NCBI GenBank assembly: GCA_963704615.1
Contig: OY969923.1
Span: forward strand, 62,001-126,000
Direction: 5' to 3'
Length of the DNA: 64,000 nt
Origin: Bog-756 sp963704615
GTDB lineage: Bacteria; Actinomycetota; Acidimicrobiia; Acidimicrobiales; RAAP-2
Below, in pieces: positions 17,794 through 25,979 of this stretch (within the stretch, counting starts at the first letter, position 1; every line of letters starts with the position of its first letter). The notes beneath the pieces are model-generated. The model was not told where the DNA came from. It did not search any database and worked only from the letters and a program-made list of their open reading frames with translations. The position numbers and the translations under genes were made by a program.

Positions 17794-18561
17794 ATGACAC
17801 TCAAGGGCAAAGTGGCGATCGTCACCGGTGGCAACAGCGGAATCGGGAAAGCGGTCGTACTGGCGCTGGCCGGGGCCGGCGCCAACATCGTCATCGACTA
17901 CATCTCCGACGAGCAGGCCGAGTTGGATGTCGAAGAGAAGGTCAGGGCGCTGGGCGACCAGGTCGTCGGGGTGAAGGCGGACGTGAGCAAAGTGGACGAC
18001 CTCAAGACGCTGATCGCCGCGGCGGTGACCAACTTCGGACGGCTCGACGTCATGGTCAACAACGCCGGCGTCGAAACCCGCACCTCGGTGCTCGACACCA
18101 CCGAGGAGCAGTACACCAAGGTGCTCGACATCAACCTGAAGAGCGCTTTCTTCGGGACCCAACTGGCGGCACAACAGATGATCATCCAGGGTGACGGGGG
18201 GCGGATCATCAACATGACCTCGGTGCACGAAGACTGGCCCATGCCCGGTAATACCGCCTACTGCCTGTCCAAGGGTGGGATGCGGATGTTGACCCGCACG
18301 GCGGGCGTGGAGCTCGCTCCCCACAACATCTTGGTGGTGGGGGTCGGACCCGGTGCGGTGGACACGCCGATCAACAAGGCCACCGTGGCCGATCCGGAGG
18401 CGCTGGCCATCCTTGACAAGGCCATCCCCCTCGGTCGACTGGCCGAGCCCGAGGAGATCGCCAGCATCGTCGCCTTCCTGGCCGGGGACGGGGCCAGCTA
18501 CCTCACCGCCACCACCATCTTCGCCGACGGGGGCCTCATGCAGAGCAGTCCCGGGCTCTGA
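17794..18561 (+). CDS. SDR family glucose-1-dehydrogenase-like oxidoreductase
   Basis: 255 residues, a classical SDR. The cofactor loop is AIVTGGNSGIGKAVVLALAG, the structural motif MVNNAGVE, Ser in NMTSVHEDW, YCLSKGGMRM as the YxxxK pair, and VGPGAVDTPIN after beta-6. No Arg follows beta-2; IDYISDE is seen instead, so the cofactor is not obvious. The best match in style is to glucose 1-dehydrogenase/3-oxoacyl reductase-like SDRs. ATG with GGGAG upstream. It precedes an LLM oxidoreductase by 160 bases; the substrate is unknown. Confidence 0.88.
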   Translation: MTLKGKVAIVTGGNSGIGKAVVLALAGAGANIVIDYISDEQAELDVEEKVRALGDQVVGVKADVSKVDDLKTLIAAAVTNFGRLDVMVNNAGVETRTSVLDTTEEQYTKVLDINLKSAFFGTQLAAQQMIIQGDGGRIINMTSVHEDWPMPGNTAYCLSKGGMRMLTRTAGVELAPHNILVVGVGPGAVDTPINKATVADPEALAILDKAIPLGRLAEPEEIASIVAFLAGDGASYLTATTIFADGGLMQSSPGL

Positions 18562-18719
18562 CCGGATGATCGGGGCATGGTCCCCACCGGGCCTGGGGGT
18601 CAAAGCCCAACTCCGACCCGGCTGCCGTCCAACCCAACTCCGGCCTGGCTGAAAGACCCATGCCGCCCGGTGCAGCGTCGTTCGGGGAAGGTCGACGAGA
18701 GGGGCGGTGTTGACCAGGC

Positions 18720-19745
18720 ATGGTTCGTCTGTCTGTCCTCGATCTGGCCACGGTGGGGAGCGGCTCCACGCCGGCTGACGCGCTGGCCGACACCACCCGC
18801 CTGGCCGCCCTGGTCGAGCAACTGGGGTTCCAGAGGATGTGGGTGGCGGAGCATCACGGGATGCCGGCCGTGTCCAGCTCGGCCCCGGCCGTCCTCATCG
18901 GCCACCTGGCCGATGCCACCACCACCCTGCGGGTGGGCGCCGGCGGGGTCATGCTGCCCAACCACTCCCCGCTGGTCATCGCCGAGCAGTTCGCCACCCT
19001 CGAGGCGTTGCACCCCGGGAGAATCGACCTCGGCCTCGGGCGCGCTCCCGGGACCGATCCCCACACGGCGCGCGCCCTGCGTCGGGCCGGCGATCTGAGC
19101 GCCGACACCTTCCCCGAAGACGTGGTCGAGCTGATCAGCTACCTCATCGACAGCGACGGGCCGCCGACCCGCCCGGCTCCCGTGCCCGGACGGGGCTACC
19201 TCCCGGAGATGTGGCTGCTCGGATCGTCCACCTTCAGCGCCCAGCTGGCCGGCCATCTCGGCCTCCCCTTCTCCTTCGCCTACCACTTCAGCCCCGGCCA
19301 GGTCGACCAGGCCTTCGCCCAATACCGGGCGACCTTCCGGCCGTCGGTCCTGTGTGAGGGTCCACACACCATGGTGGCGGTCTCGGTGCTCTGCGCGCCC
19401 AGCCACGAGGAGGCCGCCTGGTTGGCCGGGCCGTCGGCCCTGGCCATCCTCCAACTGCGAAGCGGGCGCCTCGGGCCTCTGGCCACCCCGGAGGAGGCAG
19501 CCGCCTACCGCTACACCGTCGAAGGGAGGGCCGTGGTCGAGGCGGCCACCGCCAGCCACCTGATCGGCGATCCCGATACTGTCCGCCAGGGTCTGATCGA
19601 TCTCGAAAACCGTACCCACGCCGACGAGATCATGCTTTCGACCCGAGCCCATTCCTTCGAGGCCCGAGCACAGTCGTTGTCTCTGATCGCCCAGATGTGG
19701 CCGATGGGAAGCGCCGACAGGCCGACTTCGACCTCGGCCGCCTGA
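18720..19745 (+). CDS. LLM-class flavin-dependent oxidoreductase (MsnO8-like)
   Basis: 341 residues of the bacterial luciferase-like TIM barrel. It has the N-terminal LSVLDLATVGSG, then MWVAEHHGMPAVSSSAP, then RVGAGGVMLPNHSPLVIAEQ and GRIDLGLGRAPGTDP, all typical of the MsnO8/YhbW subfamily, which uses FMN. Reaction and substrate are unknown. It converges on the second LLM gene, the 3' ends being 34 bases apart, but the two differ enough that they are not a recent duplication. Confidence 0.9.
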   Translation: MVRLSVLDLATVGSGSTPADALADTTRLAALVEQLGFQRMWVAEHHGMPAVSSSAPAVLIGHLADATTTLRVGAGGVMLPNHSPLVIAEQFATLEALHPGRIDLGLGRAPGTDPHTARALRRAGDLSADTFPEDVVELISYLIDSDGPPTRPAPVPGRGYLPEMWLLGSSTFSAQLAGHLGLPFSFAYHFSPGQVDQAFAQYRATFRPSVLCEGPHTMVAVSVLCAPSHEEAAWLAGPSALAILQLRSGRLGPLATPEEAAAYRYTVEGRAVVEAATASHLIGDPDTVRQGLIDLENRTHADEIMLSTRAHSFEARAQSLSLIAQMWPMGSADRPTSTSAA

Positions 19746-19779
19746 CATCCCGGATCGGGGTCCACCAGCCCGGCCCTCC

Positions 19780-20715
19780 TTACAGGGTGGCGCAGCGGGG
19801 CAGGACCTCGTGGCCGATGAGGGCGAGGTGATCGAGGTCGTCGAGATCGAGGACCTGTAGGTAGACCCGGGCCGCTCCCACCTTGGCAAAGGTGGCCAAC
19901 TTGGCCACCACCTCGTCCGGGGTGCCGCACAGTCCGTTCTGGCGAAGCTCGGCCACCTCCCGCCCGATGGCCGCGGCTCGCCGGGCGATGGTGGCGTCGT
20001 CGGGTCCGCAGCACACCACCTGGGCCGCGGACAAGACCATCGACCCCGGATCACGACCGGCGGCGTCGCACGCGGCGCGTACCCTCTCGAACTGGTCGCC
20101 GGTGTCGTCGACAGATCGGAAGGCGAGATTGAACTCGGAGGCGTAGCGTGCCGCCAGCCGGGGCGTCCGGGTGGGGCCACCGCCGCCGATGATGACCGGA
20201 GGACCCGGCGTCTGGATCGGCTTGGGCAACGCCGGGCTGTCCTTCACCTGGTAATGCTGGCCGTCGAAATTGAAGGTCTCACCGATCGGCGTCGCCCACA
20301 GTCCGGTCACGATGGCCAGCTGCTCGGCCAACCGCTCGAACCGCTCGCCGAGAGGCGGAAACGGGATGCCGTAGGCGGTGTGCTCGGCCTCGAACCAACC
20401 GGCGCCGAGCCCGAGCTCGATCCGTCCGCCGCTCATGGCGTCCACCTCGGACACCGAGACGGCCAAGGGGCCGGGCAGCCGGAAGGTGGCCGAGGTCACC
20501 AGGGTCCCCAGCCGGATACGGGTTGTCTCGCGGGCCAGACCGCCCAGGGTGACCCACGAGTCGGTCGGGCCGGGCCGGCCGTCGCCCCCCATGGCCAGGA
20601 AGTGGTCGCTGCGGAAGAAGGCGTCGAAGCCCAGTGATTCGCTGGCCTGGGCCACCGCCAGCAACTGGTCGTAGGAGGCGCCCTGTTGGGGCTCGGTAAA
20701 GATCCGGAGGAGCAT
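19780..20715 (-). CDS. LLM-class F420-dependent oxidoreductase
   Basis: 311 residues. The N-terminus LLRIFTEPQQGASYDQLLAV leads to FDAFFRSDHFLAMGG, VTLGGLARETTRIRLGTLVT and GGRIELGLGAGWFEAEHTAY. These are the hallmarks of the F420-dependent TIGR03560-like subgroup in actinobacteria. It would reduce or oxidise an organic substrate with deazaflavin F420. It is followed on the same strand, 21 bases away, by the ComF gene running into it, so the two may be co-transcribed. Confidence 0.88.
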   Translation of the reverse strand: MLLRIFTEPQQGASYDQLLAVAQASESLGFDAFFRSDHFLAMGGDGRPGPTDSWVTLGGLARETTRIRLGTLVTSATFRLPGPLAVSVSEVDAMSGGRIELGLGAGWFEAEHTAYGIPFPPLGERFERLAEQLAIVTGLWATPIGETFNFDGQHYQVKDSPALPKPIQTPGPPVIIGGGGPTRTPRLAARYASEFNLAFRSVDDTGDQFERVRAACDAAGRDPGSMVLSAAQVVCCGPDDATIARRAAAIGREVAELRQNGLCGTPDEVVAKLATFAKVGAARVYLQVLDLDDLDHLALIGHEVLPRCATL

Positions 20716-20736
20716 GCTCTTCGGTTTAGCCGAGGG

Positions 20737-21405
20737 TCAGGCCACGGCCAACCCCATCGGGTCTGGCCGGCCGTGTCCGGCCCCGCGGACGGCACGGCCC
20801 ACGGCGACCACACCGGCCACCCGGGCACCGCCGAGCCACAGAGCCGCCGCCGCGCTCTGGGCCCGGGCACCGGTGGTGATGGTGTCGTCGAGAACCAGAA
20901 CACTGCGCCGCGCCAGCCAGGTCCGCTCGATGGACCGGTCGATCACGAATCCCTTCCGGGCGGCGCGCAGGTGATCGACGGTCTCGGGCCCGCGCCTCAA
21001 TACTCTCTCGTGACACCGGGCCAGTTCGGGAACGAGCGCGATGAGCGTGTCGACCGGGGCGGTCGCCGGCCGGTGCGTAGAGGGTACCGCCGTCACCAGG
21101 TCCCACCCGGTGCCGAAGCGCCGCGAGAGGCGGTCCCGGTTGGTGGCCATCCATCGGGTGACCAACCCGGCCAGAGACGCGGTGTAGGTGAGTCTCGCTT
21201 CGGGTACCAGGGAGTCCTTGTAGCCGCGCAACCGGCGATGCATCGGATCGCCGATCCGGTAATTGGACACCACCACGACGGGAGCGAGGGGCAACCGCAG
21301 CTGGCGGAGCAGCGTGTCACAGCAGTAGCAGAGAGCAAAGCCCGGACGGGCGGGCATGGCGCACACCCGGCAGGCCGGCTTGGCGACGGGGAGGCTCACG
21401 GACAC
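20737..21405 (-). CDS. ComF-like phosphoribosyltransferase-domain protein
   Basis: 222 residues. An N-terminal Cys cluster (CRVCAMPARPGFALCYCC) resembles the zinc ribbon of ComF. The C-terminal PRPP loop is SVLVLDDTITTGARAQSAAA and the middle contains LVTAVPSTH. ComF proteins take part in DNA uptake and are also near DprA-like genes in some bacteria; many actinobacterial copies are of unknown role. Neighbouring genes give no competence context. A GTG start is likely (21405), preceded by GAAGG. Confidence 0.8.
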   Translation of the reverse strand: MSVSLPVAKPACRVCAMPARPGFALCYCCDTLLRQLRLPLAPVVVVSNYRIGDPMHRRLRGYKDSLVPEARLTYTASLAGLVTRWMATNRDRLSRRFGTGWDLVTAVPSTHRPATAPVDTLIALVPELARCHERVLRRGPETVDHLRAARKGFVIDRSIERTWLARRSVLVLDDTITTGARAQSAAAALWLGGARVAGVVAVGRAVRGAGHGRPDPMGLAVA

Positions 21406-21511
21406 TCGCCTTCAGGGGATGAATCCGGCTGGGCCGGCGTCGGGTGGTGGCGCCGCCGCCGGAGATCGGCGTCGGCGCGAGGGTGACGAGGTCGGGGTTC
21501 TCGTCGGCGGC

Positions 21512-22000
21512 TCAGGCCCCGGCGGGTGTCGCCCCGGCCGGATCCTCCAATGCCGGAGCGGAGTCGCTGGACCGGTGGAGCAAGAACGTCCCCGTCGACC
21601 GGCTGATCATGCGGTCCTTGCCGTCGATCACCGTGGCCTCGGCGTAGGCAACCTGACGGGCCATCCTCACCACCTGGCCACGCAGGCGGTAACTCTCGCC
21701 GGCCAGAGCCGGACGCATGGTCTCGACCTTCATCTCGAGGGTGGCCCGGGTCCGGTCGCGCCCCGGCAGGGCGGCGTTGATGGAGAAGTTCATGGCCGCG
21801 TCGAGGAGAAGCCCGTGCACGCCGGATTGGACCACGCCGTGGGGGTTGCAGGCCGCCGGGGTGGGCACGAACGATCCGGTCACCCACCCCAGATCCTCGC
21901 CCTCGACCCCGTAGTCGGCGAAGGACCCGCCCACCGTCCCGATGAGCTCCATGCCGCCGGTTCCCAGCCAGCGATCCATGTCCTTGACCCGACCCGTCAC
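21512..22000 (-). CDS. PaaI-family hot-dog thioesterase
   Basis: 162 residues with one hot-dog domain. NPHGVVQSGVHGLLLDAAMN is the N-H-G-x-x-x-x-G active-site helix of PaaI-type acyl-CoA thioesterases, followed by ATLEMKVETMRPALAGESYR and the beta-strand AYAEATVIDGKDRMI. It would hydrolyse an acyl- or aryl-CoA. It is divergent from a thiolase with a palindromic operator between them, so the two likely work in one fatty-acid or aromatic-acid degradation route. Starts at 22000 (GTG) or 21979 (ATG). Confidence 0.85.
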   Translation of the reverse strand: MTGRVKDMDRWLGTGGMELIGTVGGSFADYGVEGEDLGWVTGSFVPTPAACNPHGVVQSGVHGLLLDAAMNFSINAALPGRDRTRATLEMKVETMRPALAGESYRLRGQVVRMARQVAYAEATVIDGKDRMISRSTGTFLLHRSSDSAPALEDPAGATPAGA

Positions 22001-22147
22001 CTCCCCGACCGTAGTGCCGGGGTGCTTCGCGGTCGAAGCCCCGGCCTCGCCGGCCCGAGCTGGGACGGCGTGGGAGGCGTCGGTCCGGAGGCCCGGTCGG
22101 GCTTGACGGTGGCGCCCGGGCGGGTACGATCGAGCTCAGCAGAAATA

Positions 22148-22163
22148 TTGACCGGACGGTCAA
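22148..22163. promoter_or_regulatory. TetR-type operator palindrome TTGACCG-GA-CGGTCAA
   Basis: A perfect 7-bp inverted repeat with a 2-base centre sits between the divergent thioesterase and thiolase genes, 93 bases before the thiolase ATG. ACCG-N-CGGT palindromes of this kind are typical operators of TetR-family regulators of fatty-acid, steroid or phenylacetate breakdown in actinobacteria. The regulator gene itself is not in the window. One site could control both genes. Confidence 0.65.
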
Positions 22164-22255
22164 GTTTGGTTCGACCGCCCCAGGTGGGGGCACCACACCA
22201 TCCACCGAGAACGGCCGGCAGGCACCTGGCTCCGCCGGACCAGAAGGAGAGCACC

Positions 22256-23437
22256 ATGACCGACGCCGTCATCGTCGACGCAGTCCGCACCCCCGGAGGC
22301 AAGCGGAACGGAAAGCTCCGGAACTGGCACGCGGCTGACCTGGCCTCGGAACCCCTCAAGGCTCTGGTGGAGCGCAACGACCTCGACCCGGCCCTGGTCG
22401 ACGACGTGATCATGGGCTGCGTGATGCAGGTCGGTGAGCAGTCCCTGAACGTGGGCCGCAACGCGGTGCTCGCCGCCGGCTTTCCCGAGTCGGTGCCCGC
22501 CACCACCATCGATCGCCAGTGCGGATCATCCCAGCAGGCTCTCCACTTCGGGGCCCAGGGGGTCATCGCCGGCGCTTACGACGTGGTCATCGGGGGTGGG
22601 GTCGAGGTCATGACCCGCACGCCCATGGGTTCGTCGGTCGTACGCGACCTCGGCTATCCCTTCGGTCCCCGGATGATGAGCCGGTATGCCGAACGTGGCG
22701 GTCTGGTCAGCCAGGGCGAGGGCGCCGAACTGATCGCCGATCAATGGGGCATCACGAGAGAGCAACTCGACGAATTCTCGGTGCGTTCCCACCACCGCGC
22801 CGCCACGGCCACCGAAGAAGGCCGCTTCGACCGCGAGATCATTCCGGTGGCCATCAAGGACGATGATCGGGCCGACACCGACGAGCTCATCACCACCGAC
22901 GAGGGCATCCGGCCGGACTCCTCGGTCGAAGTGCTAGCCAATCTCAAGCCGGCCTTCCGGCAGGAGAACGGCAAGGTCACCGCGGGCAACTCGTCGCAGA
23001 TCACCGACGGAGCCTCTGGCGTTCTCATCATGAGCGAGGAAAAGGCCTCGTCCCTCGGTCTCACTCCCCGCGCCCGTTTCCACAGTTTCGCCGTGGCCGG
23101 GAGTGATCCGATCACCATGCTCACCGGACCGATCCCCGCCACCAAGTCGGTGCTGGAGAAGGCCAAGCTGACCCTGGACGACATGGACGTGATCGAGATC
23201 AACGAGGCTTTCGCCTCGGTGGTGCTGGCTTGGCAGAAGGAGTTCGGGGCCGACCTCGACAAGGTCAATGTCAACGGTGGGGCCATCGCCCTCGGTCACC
23301 CGCTCGGAGCCTCCGGGGCCAAGTTGATGGCCACCCTGCTCAACGAGCTCGAGCGCACCCAGGGCCGCTATGGGCTCCTCACCATGTGCGAGGGCGGCGG
23401 CATGGCCAACGCCACCATCATCGAGCGCTTGGGCTGA
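22256..23437 (+). CDS. acetyl-CoA acetyltransferase (thiolase)
   Basis: 393 residues, full-length thiolase. The active-site Cys is in TTIDRQCGSSQQALHF, the His in NVNGGAIALGHPLGASGAKL and the second Cys in LLTMCEGGGMANA. It cleaves or forms acetoacetyl-CoA/3-ketoacyl-CoA, the last step of beta-oxidation. The start ATG follows AAGGAGA; a much longer open frame runs upstream but crosses the thioesterase gene and the operator, and was rejected. The TTGACCG operator upstream suggests induction by an acyl-CoA. Confidence 0.93.
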   Translation: MTDAVIVDAVRTPGGKRNGKLRNWHAADLASEPLKALVERNDLDPALVDDVIMGCVMQVGEQSLNVGRNAVLAAGFPESVPATTIDRQCGSSQQALHFGAQGVIAGAYDVVIGGGVEVMTRTPMGSSVVRDLGYPFGPRMMSRYAERGGLVSQGEGAELIADQWGITREQLDEFSVRSHHRAATATEEGRFDREIIPVAIKDDDRADTDELITTDEGIRPDSSVEVLANLKPAFRQENGKVTAGNSSQITDGASGVLIMSEEKASSLGLTPRARFHSFAVAGSDPITMLTGPIPATKSVLEKAKLTLDDMDVIEINEAFASVVLAWQKEFGADLDKVNVNGGAIALGHPLGASGAKLMATLLNELERTQGRYGLLTMCEGGGMANATIIERLG

Positions 23438-23447
23438 TTCCCGCATT

Positions 23448-23479
23448 CCTCACCCAGCCCCGGCCGCGACCGGGTGAGG
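23448..23479. terminator. hairpin between convergent thiolase and crgA genes
   Basis: CCTCACCC and GGGTGAGG pair over a 16-base GC-rich loop, 10 bases past the thiolase stop and 45 bases from the crgA stop. It may serve both strands. It has no T run. Confidence 0.4.
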
Positions 23480-23523
23480 GCCGGGCGGTGGCGGGGACGA
23501 CGCCGGCGAGAACCGAGGAGAAC

Positions 23524-23823
23524 CTAGTGGTAGCGGGTGGCCAGGATCAGGCCGCCGAAGATGGAGCCGATGGCCGCCACCAGCCACAGATTGTTGACGC
23601 CCCCGGGGAGAAGTCCGGCGTAGTTGAGGATGACGACGAGGACTCCGAGCAGGAACAGGCCGATGATCAGCAGCCCCATCCATCGTGGGCTGGACTTGGC
23701 CTTCTTCGAGATGGGCGGCGTGTACCGGTTGGACTGCACCGATTTCGCAGCCTCGGTGGTGCGACCTGAGGAGCGACCCTTCTTCTGCGCTTTCCCTGGT
23801 CCGGCTTTGGCCTTGGTTGCCAT
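23524..23823 (-). CDS. crgA: cell division protein CrgA
   Basis: 99 residues. A basic N-terminal third is followed by the family marker RYTPPISKKAKSSPRWMG and two membrane spans (about 48-68 and 78-96, LWLVAAIGSIFGGLILA). CrgA helps place septal proteins such as PBPs in actinobacteria. Its position beside pabA/trpG and pknB matches the conserved locus near the origin of mycobacteria. It converges on the thiolase gene. Confidence 0.9.
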   Translation of the reverse strand: MATKAKAGPGKAQKKGRSSGRTTEAAKSVQSNRYTPPISKKAKSSPRWMGLLIIGLFLLGVLVVILNYAGLLPGGVNNLWLVAAIGSIFGGLILATRYH

Positions 23824-23902
23824 GGCCGAAGGATAGCCAGTTACCGTCCCGCCCCGGAGCCGGACGGGCCGATGGCGTCTCGGCCGGTACGATCACTGAA
23901 CC

Positions 23903-24487
23903 ATGGGGATCCGGGTTCTGGTCATCGACAACTACGACTCGTTCGTCTACAACCTGGTGCAACAGCTCGGGGAGCTGGGGGCGGACCCCGTCGTGTATCG
24001 CAACGACGCCATCGACGTCGAGGGCATCAGAGCGGCCTCACCCGACGGCATCCTGATCTCACCCGGCCCGGGGCGACCCGAAGACGCCGGCATCAGCGTG
24101 GAGGTCGTCGCCGCGCTGGCCGGCGAGATCCCGATCCTCGGGGTCTGCCTCGGGTTGCAGGCCATCGGACAGGCCTTCGGGGGCGAGATCGTCCCCGCCC
24201 CCGTCCTCATGCACGGCAAGACCTCGTCGGTCCACCACGAGGGCCAAGGGGTGTTCGCCGGACTTCCCGATCCGTTCGTCGCCACCCGGTACCACTCGTT
24301 GGTGGTCGAGCCCCGCTCGCTGCCCGACGACCTCGAGGTCACCGCGGCCACCGGGGACGGGGTCATCATGGGCCTCCGCCATCGCTCGTACCCGATCGAG
24401 GGCGTCCAGTTCCACCCCGAGTCGTTCCTCACGCCGAACGGCCCGAGCCTGATGTCCAACTTCCTGACTTCGGCCAACGGACACTGA
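23903..24487 (+). CDS. pabA: anthranilate/aminodeoxychorismate synthase glutamine amidotransferase subunit
   Basis: 194 residues, a class I glutamine amidotransferase. VLVIDNYDSFVYNLVQQLGE is the classical TrpG/PabA start. The catalytic Cys is in ILGVCLGLQAIGQAFGG and His/Glu in GVQFHPESFLT. It supplies ammonia to TrpE or PabB for tryptophan or folate. In mycobacteria the copy in this locus is called trpG, and the sequence alone does not separate the two roles. It is divergent from crgA and opposite to pknB, whereas the mycobacterial gene points the same way as pknB. Confidence 0.88.
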   Translation: MGIRVLVIDNYDSFVYNLVQQLGELGADPVVYRNDAIDVEGIRAASPDGILISPGPGRPEDAGISVEVVAALAGEIPILGVCLGLQAIGQAFGGEIVPAPVLMHGKTSSVHHEGQGVFAGLPDPFVATRYHSLVVEPRSLPDDLEVTAATGDGVIMGLRHRSYPIEGVQFHPESFLTPNGPSLMSNFLTSANGH

Positions 24488-24677
24488 GCCGCTCGTCCCC
24501 CCGGATCCGGACCATGTTCACGGATCGCTCCGCCTGCGGTGGCAACACCTTGCCTCCGCGCCGCCATCGGGCGGTGGAGCGATCGCACTGAGCCGCCGGT
24601 GGGAACGGTCGAGCCGCAGAGAAGCCGTCGCCCCGGCACTGGCTTTCCTCGGTTGGTGCGCCTACGCCTGGTACCTG

Positions 24678-25979
24678 GTGGCCCAGGCCACGGCGGGCCC
24701 GGTGATCATCTGGAACGACTCGAAGGCCTACGCCGCAGTGGCGTCCAAGCCGCTGGCCAGCCGTGCCTTCTGGGCGGGACAGCGCCCGCCTCTCGCACCG
24801 CTCCTGATCAAGCTGGTCGGGTCGTCCACCGGTTACCTGGTGGCGCAAGCGGTGATCGGGGCCATCGCCTGGGGTGTCCTGGCCTGGACCGTCGGTCGGT
24901 TGGTCGCCCGGGGGTGGCCACGTGTGGTCGCCGTCTGGTGGATCCTGGCCTTCGGCACCGCCCTACCCATCACCCTGTGGAACCGCTCCCTCCTGTCGGA
25001 GTCGCTGGCCATGAGCATGCTCGCCCTGGTCTTCGCCGCGGTCATCTGGACGGTGCGGTCGGTGACCTGGCCGCGCATCGCCGCCACCACCGGGGCCTGC
25101 TCGTGCTTCGCGGCAACCCGAGACGCCCAGGTGTGGGCGGTGGTGGCGGGAAGCCTGGTGGTCGGCGTCTTCGCCATCACCCGTCTCCGAAGCTCCCCGC
25201 CCCTTGCTCGACGGGTCGGGGTGCTGGCTATGAGTCTTCTCGCGGTGGCGGCGATCACCGAGTGGGGAACCCTGACCTCGCATCGGACCGAGTCGGACGT
25301 GCGGGACGTGCTCATCGTCCGGATCTTCCCCTACCCGGACCGGGTGGCGTGGTTCGCATCCCACGGGATGCCCGAACAGCATCAGATCGATGAGCTGGCC
25401 AAGGCGACACCCACACCTTCGAACGCAGCCAAGGTGGTCGCCATCCCCGCCGGCAACCCGACCTTCGACCCCCTCCGACAGTGGATGGCCACCGAGGCCG
25501 CGCACACCTACGTCCTGTGGCTGCTCACTCATCCCGGTTACGTGATCTTCGAGCCGCTGGTCCGCCCCGAGCGCTCCTACAACTTCGCCCAGGGGAACCT
25601 CACCTTCTACGCCGCCACCAACAATCGGATGGCTTCACCCCTGACCATCGTCATGTGGCCGCCACTGATCGGACTGCTGGCCCTGGCCGCCCTGGCCATC
25701 TACCTCGGCATCCTGTCGGAAGCCTGGCGGGAGCGACCGTGGCGTGCCGTGCTCATCCTGGCCGCCCTGGGCGTGGTGGCCATGCTGGTGGCCTGGCACG
25801 GCGACGGGCAGGAGGTCACCCGGCACACCGTCGAGGGCCTGGCCCAGCTTCGCTTGGGTCTGTCGATCCTGGTGGTGGTCGGTCTGTTGGGCCTGGTGCC
25901 CACCGAAAACGGACCCTCGGTGCCCGGTGCTCCTACGACTGGTCCTGACCAAACCCCGGACCCTGATGCTGATGCTTGA
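24678..25979 (+). CDS. polytopic membrane protein, possibly GT-C-type
   Basis: At least 433 residues with 8-10 predicted spans. A large loop (about 205-305) contains RIFPYPDRVAWFASHGMPEQ and TFDPLRQWMATEAAHTYVLW. The overall look (short first loop WNDSKAY, Asp/Asn-rich loop 1, many spans) resembles lipid-linked-sugar GT-C transferases, but no firm family match is visible. The GTG at 24678 is not likely the true start: the frame stays open upstream and encodes LAFLGWCAYAWYLVAQ, a natural first span, without an ATG or GTG; a CTG at 24588 follows GTGGAGCG. Its last 47 bases overlap the 3' end of the kinase gene on the other strand. Confidence 0.65.
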   Translation: MAQATAGPVIIWNDSKAYAAVASKPLASRAFWAGQRPPLAPLLIKLVGSSTGYLVAQAVIGAIAWGVLAWTVGRLVARGWPRVVAVWWILAFGTALPITLWNRSLLSESLAMSMLALVFAAVIWTVRSVTWPRIAATTGACSCFAATRDAQVWAVVAGSLVVGVFAITRLRSSPPLARRVGVLAMSLLAVAAITEWGTLTSHRTESDVRDVLIVRIFPYPDRVAWFASHGMPEQHQIDELAKATPTPSNAAKVVAIPAGNPTFDPLRQWMATEAAHTYVLWLLTHPGYVIFEPLVRPERSYNFAQGNLTFYAATNNRMASPLTIVMWPPLIGLLALAALAIYLGILSEAWRERPWRAVLILAALGVVAMLVAWHGDGQEVTRHTVEGLAQLRLGLSILVVVGLLGLVPTENGPSVPGAPTTGPDQTPDPDADA

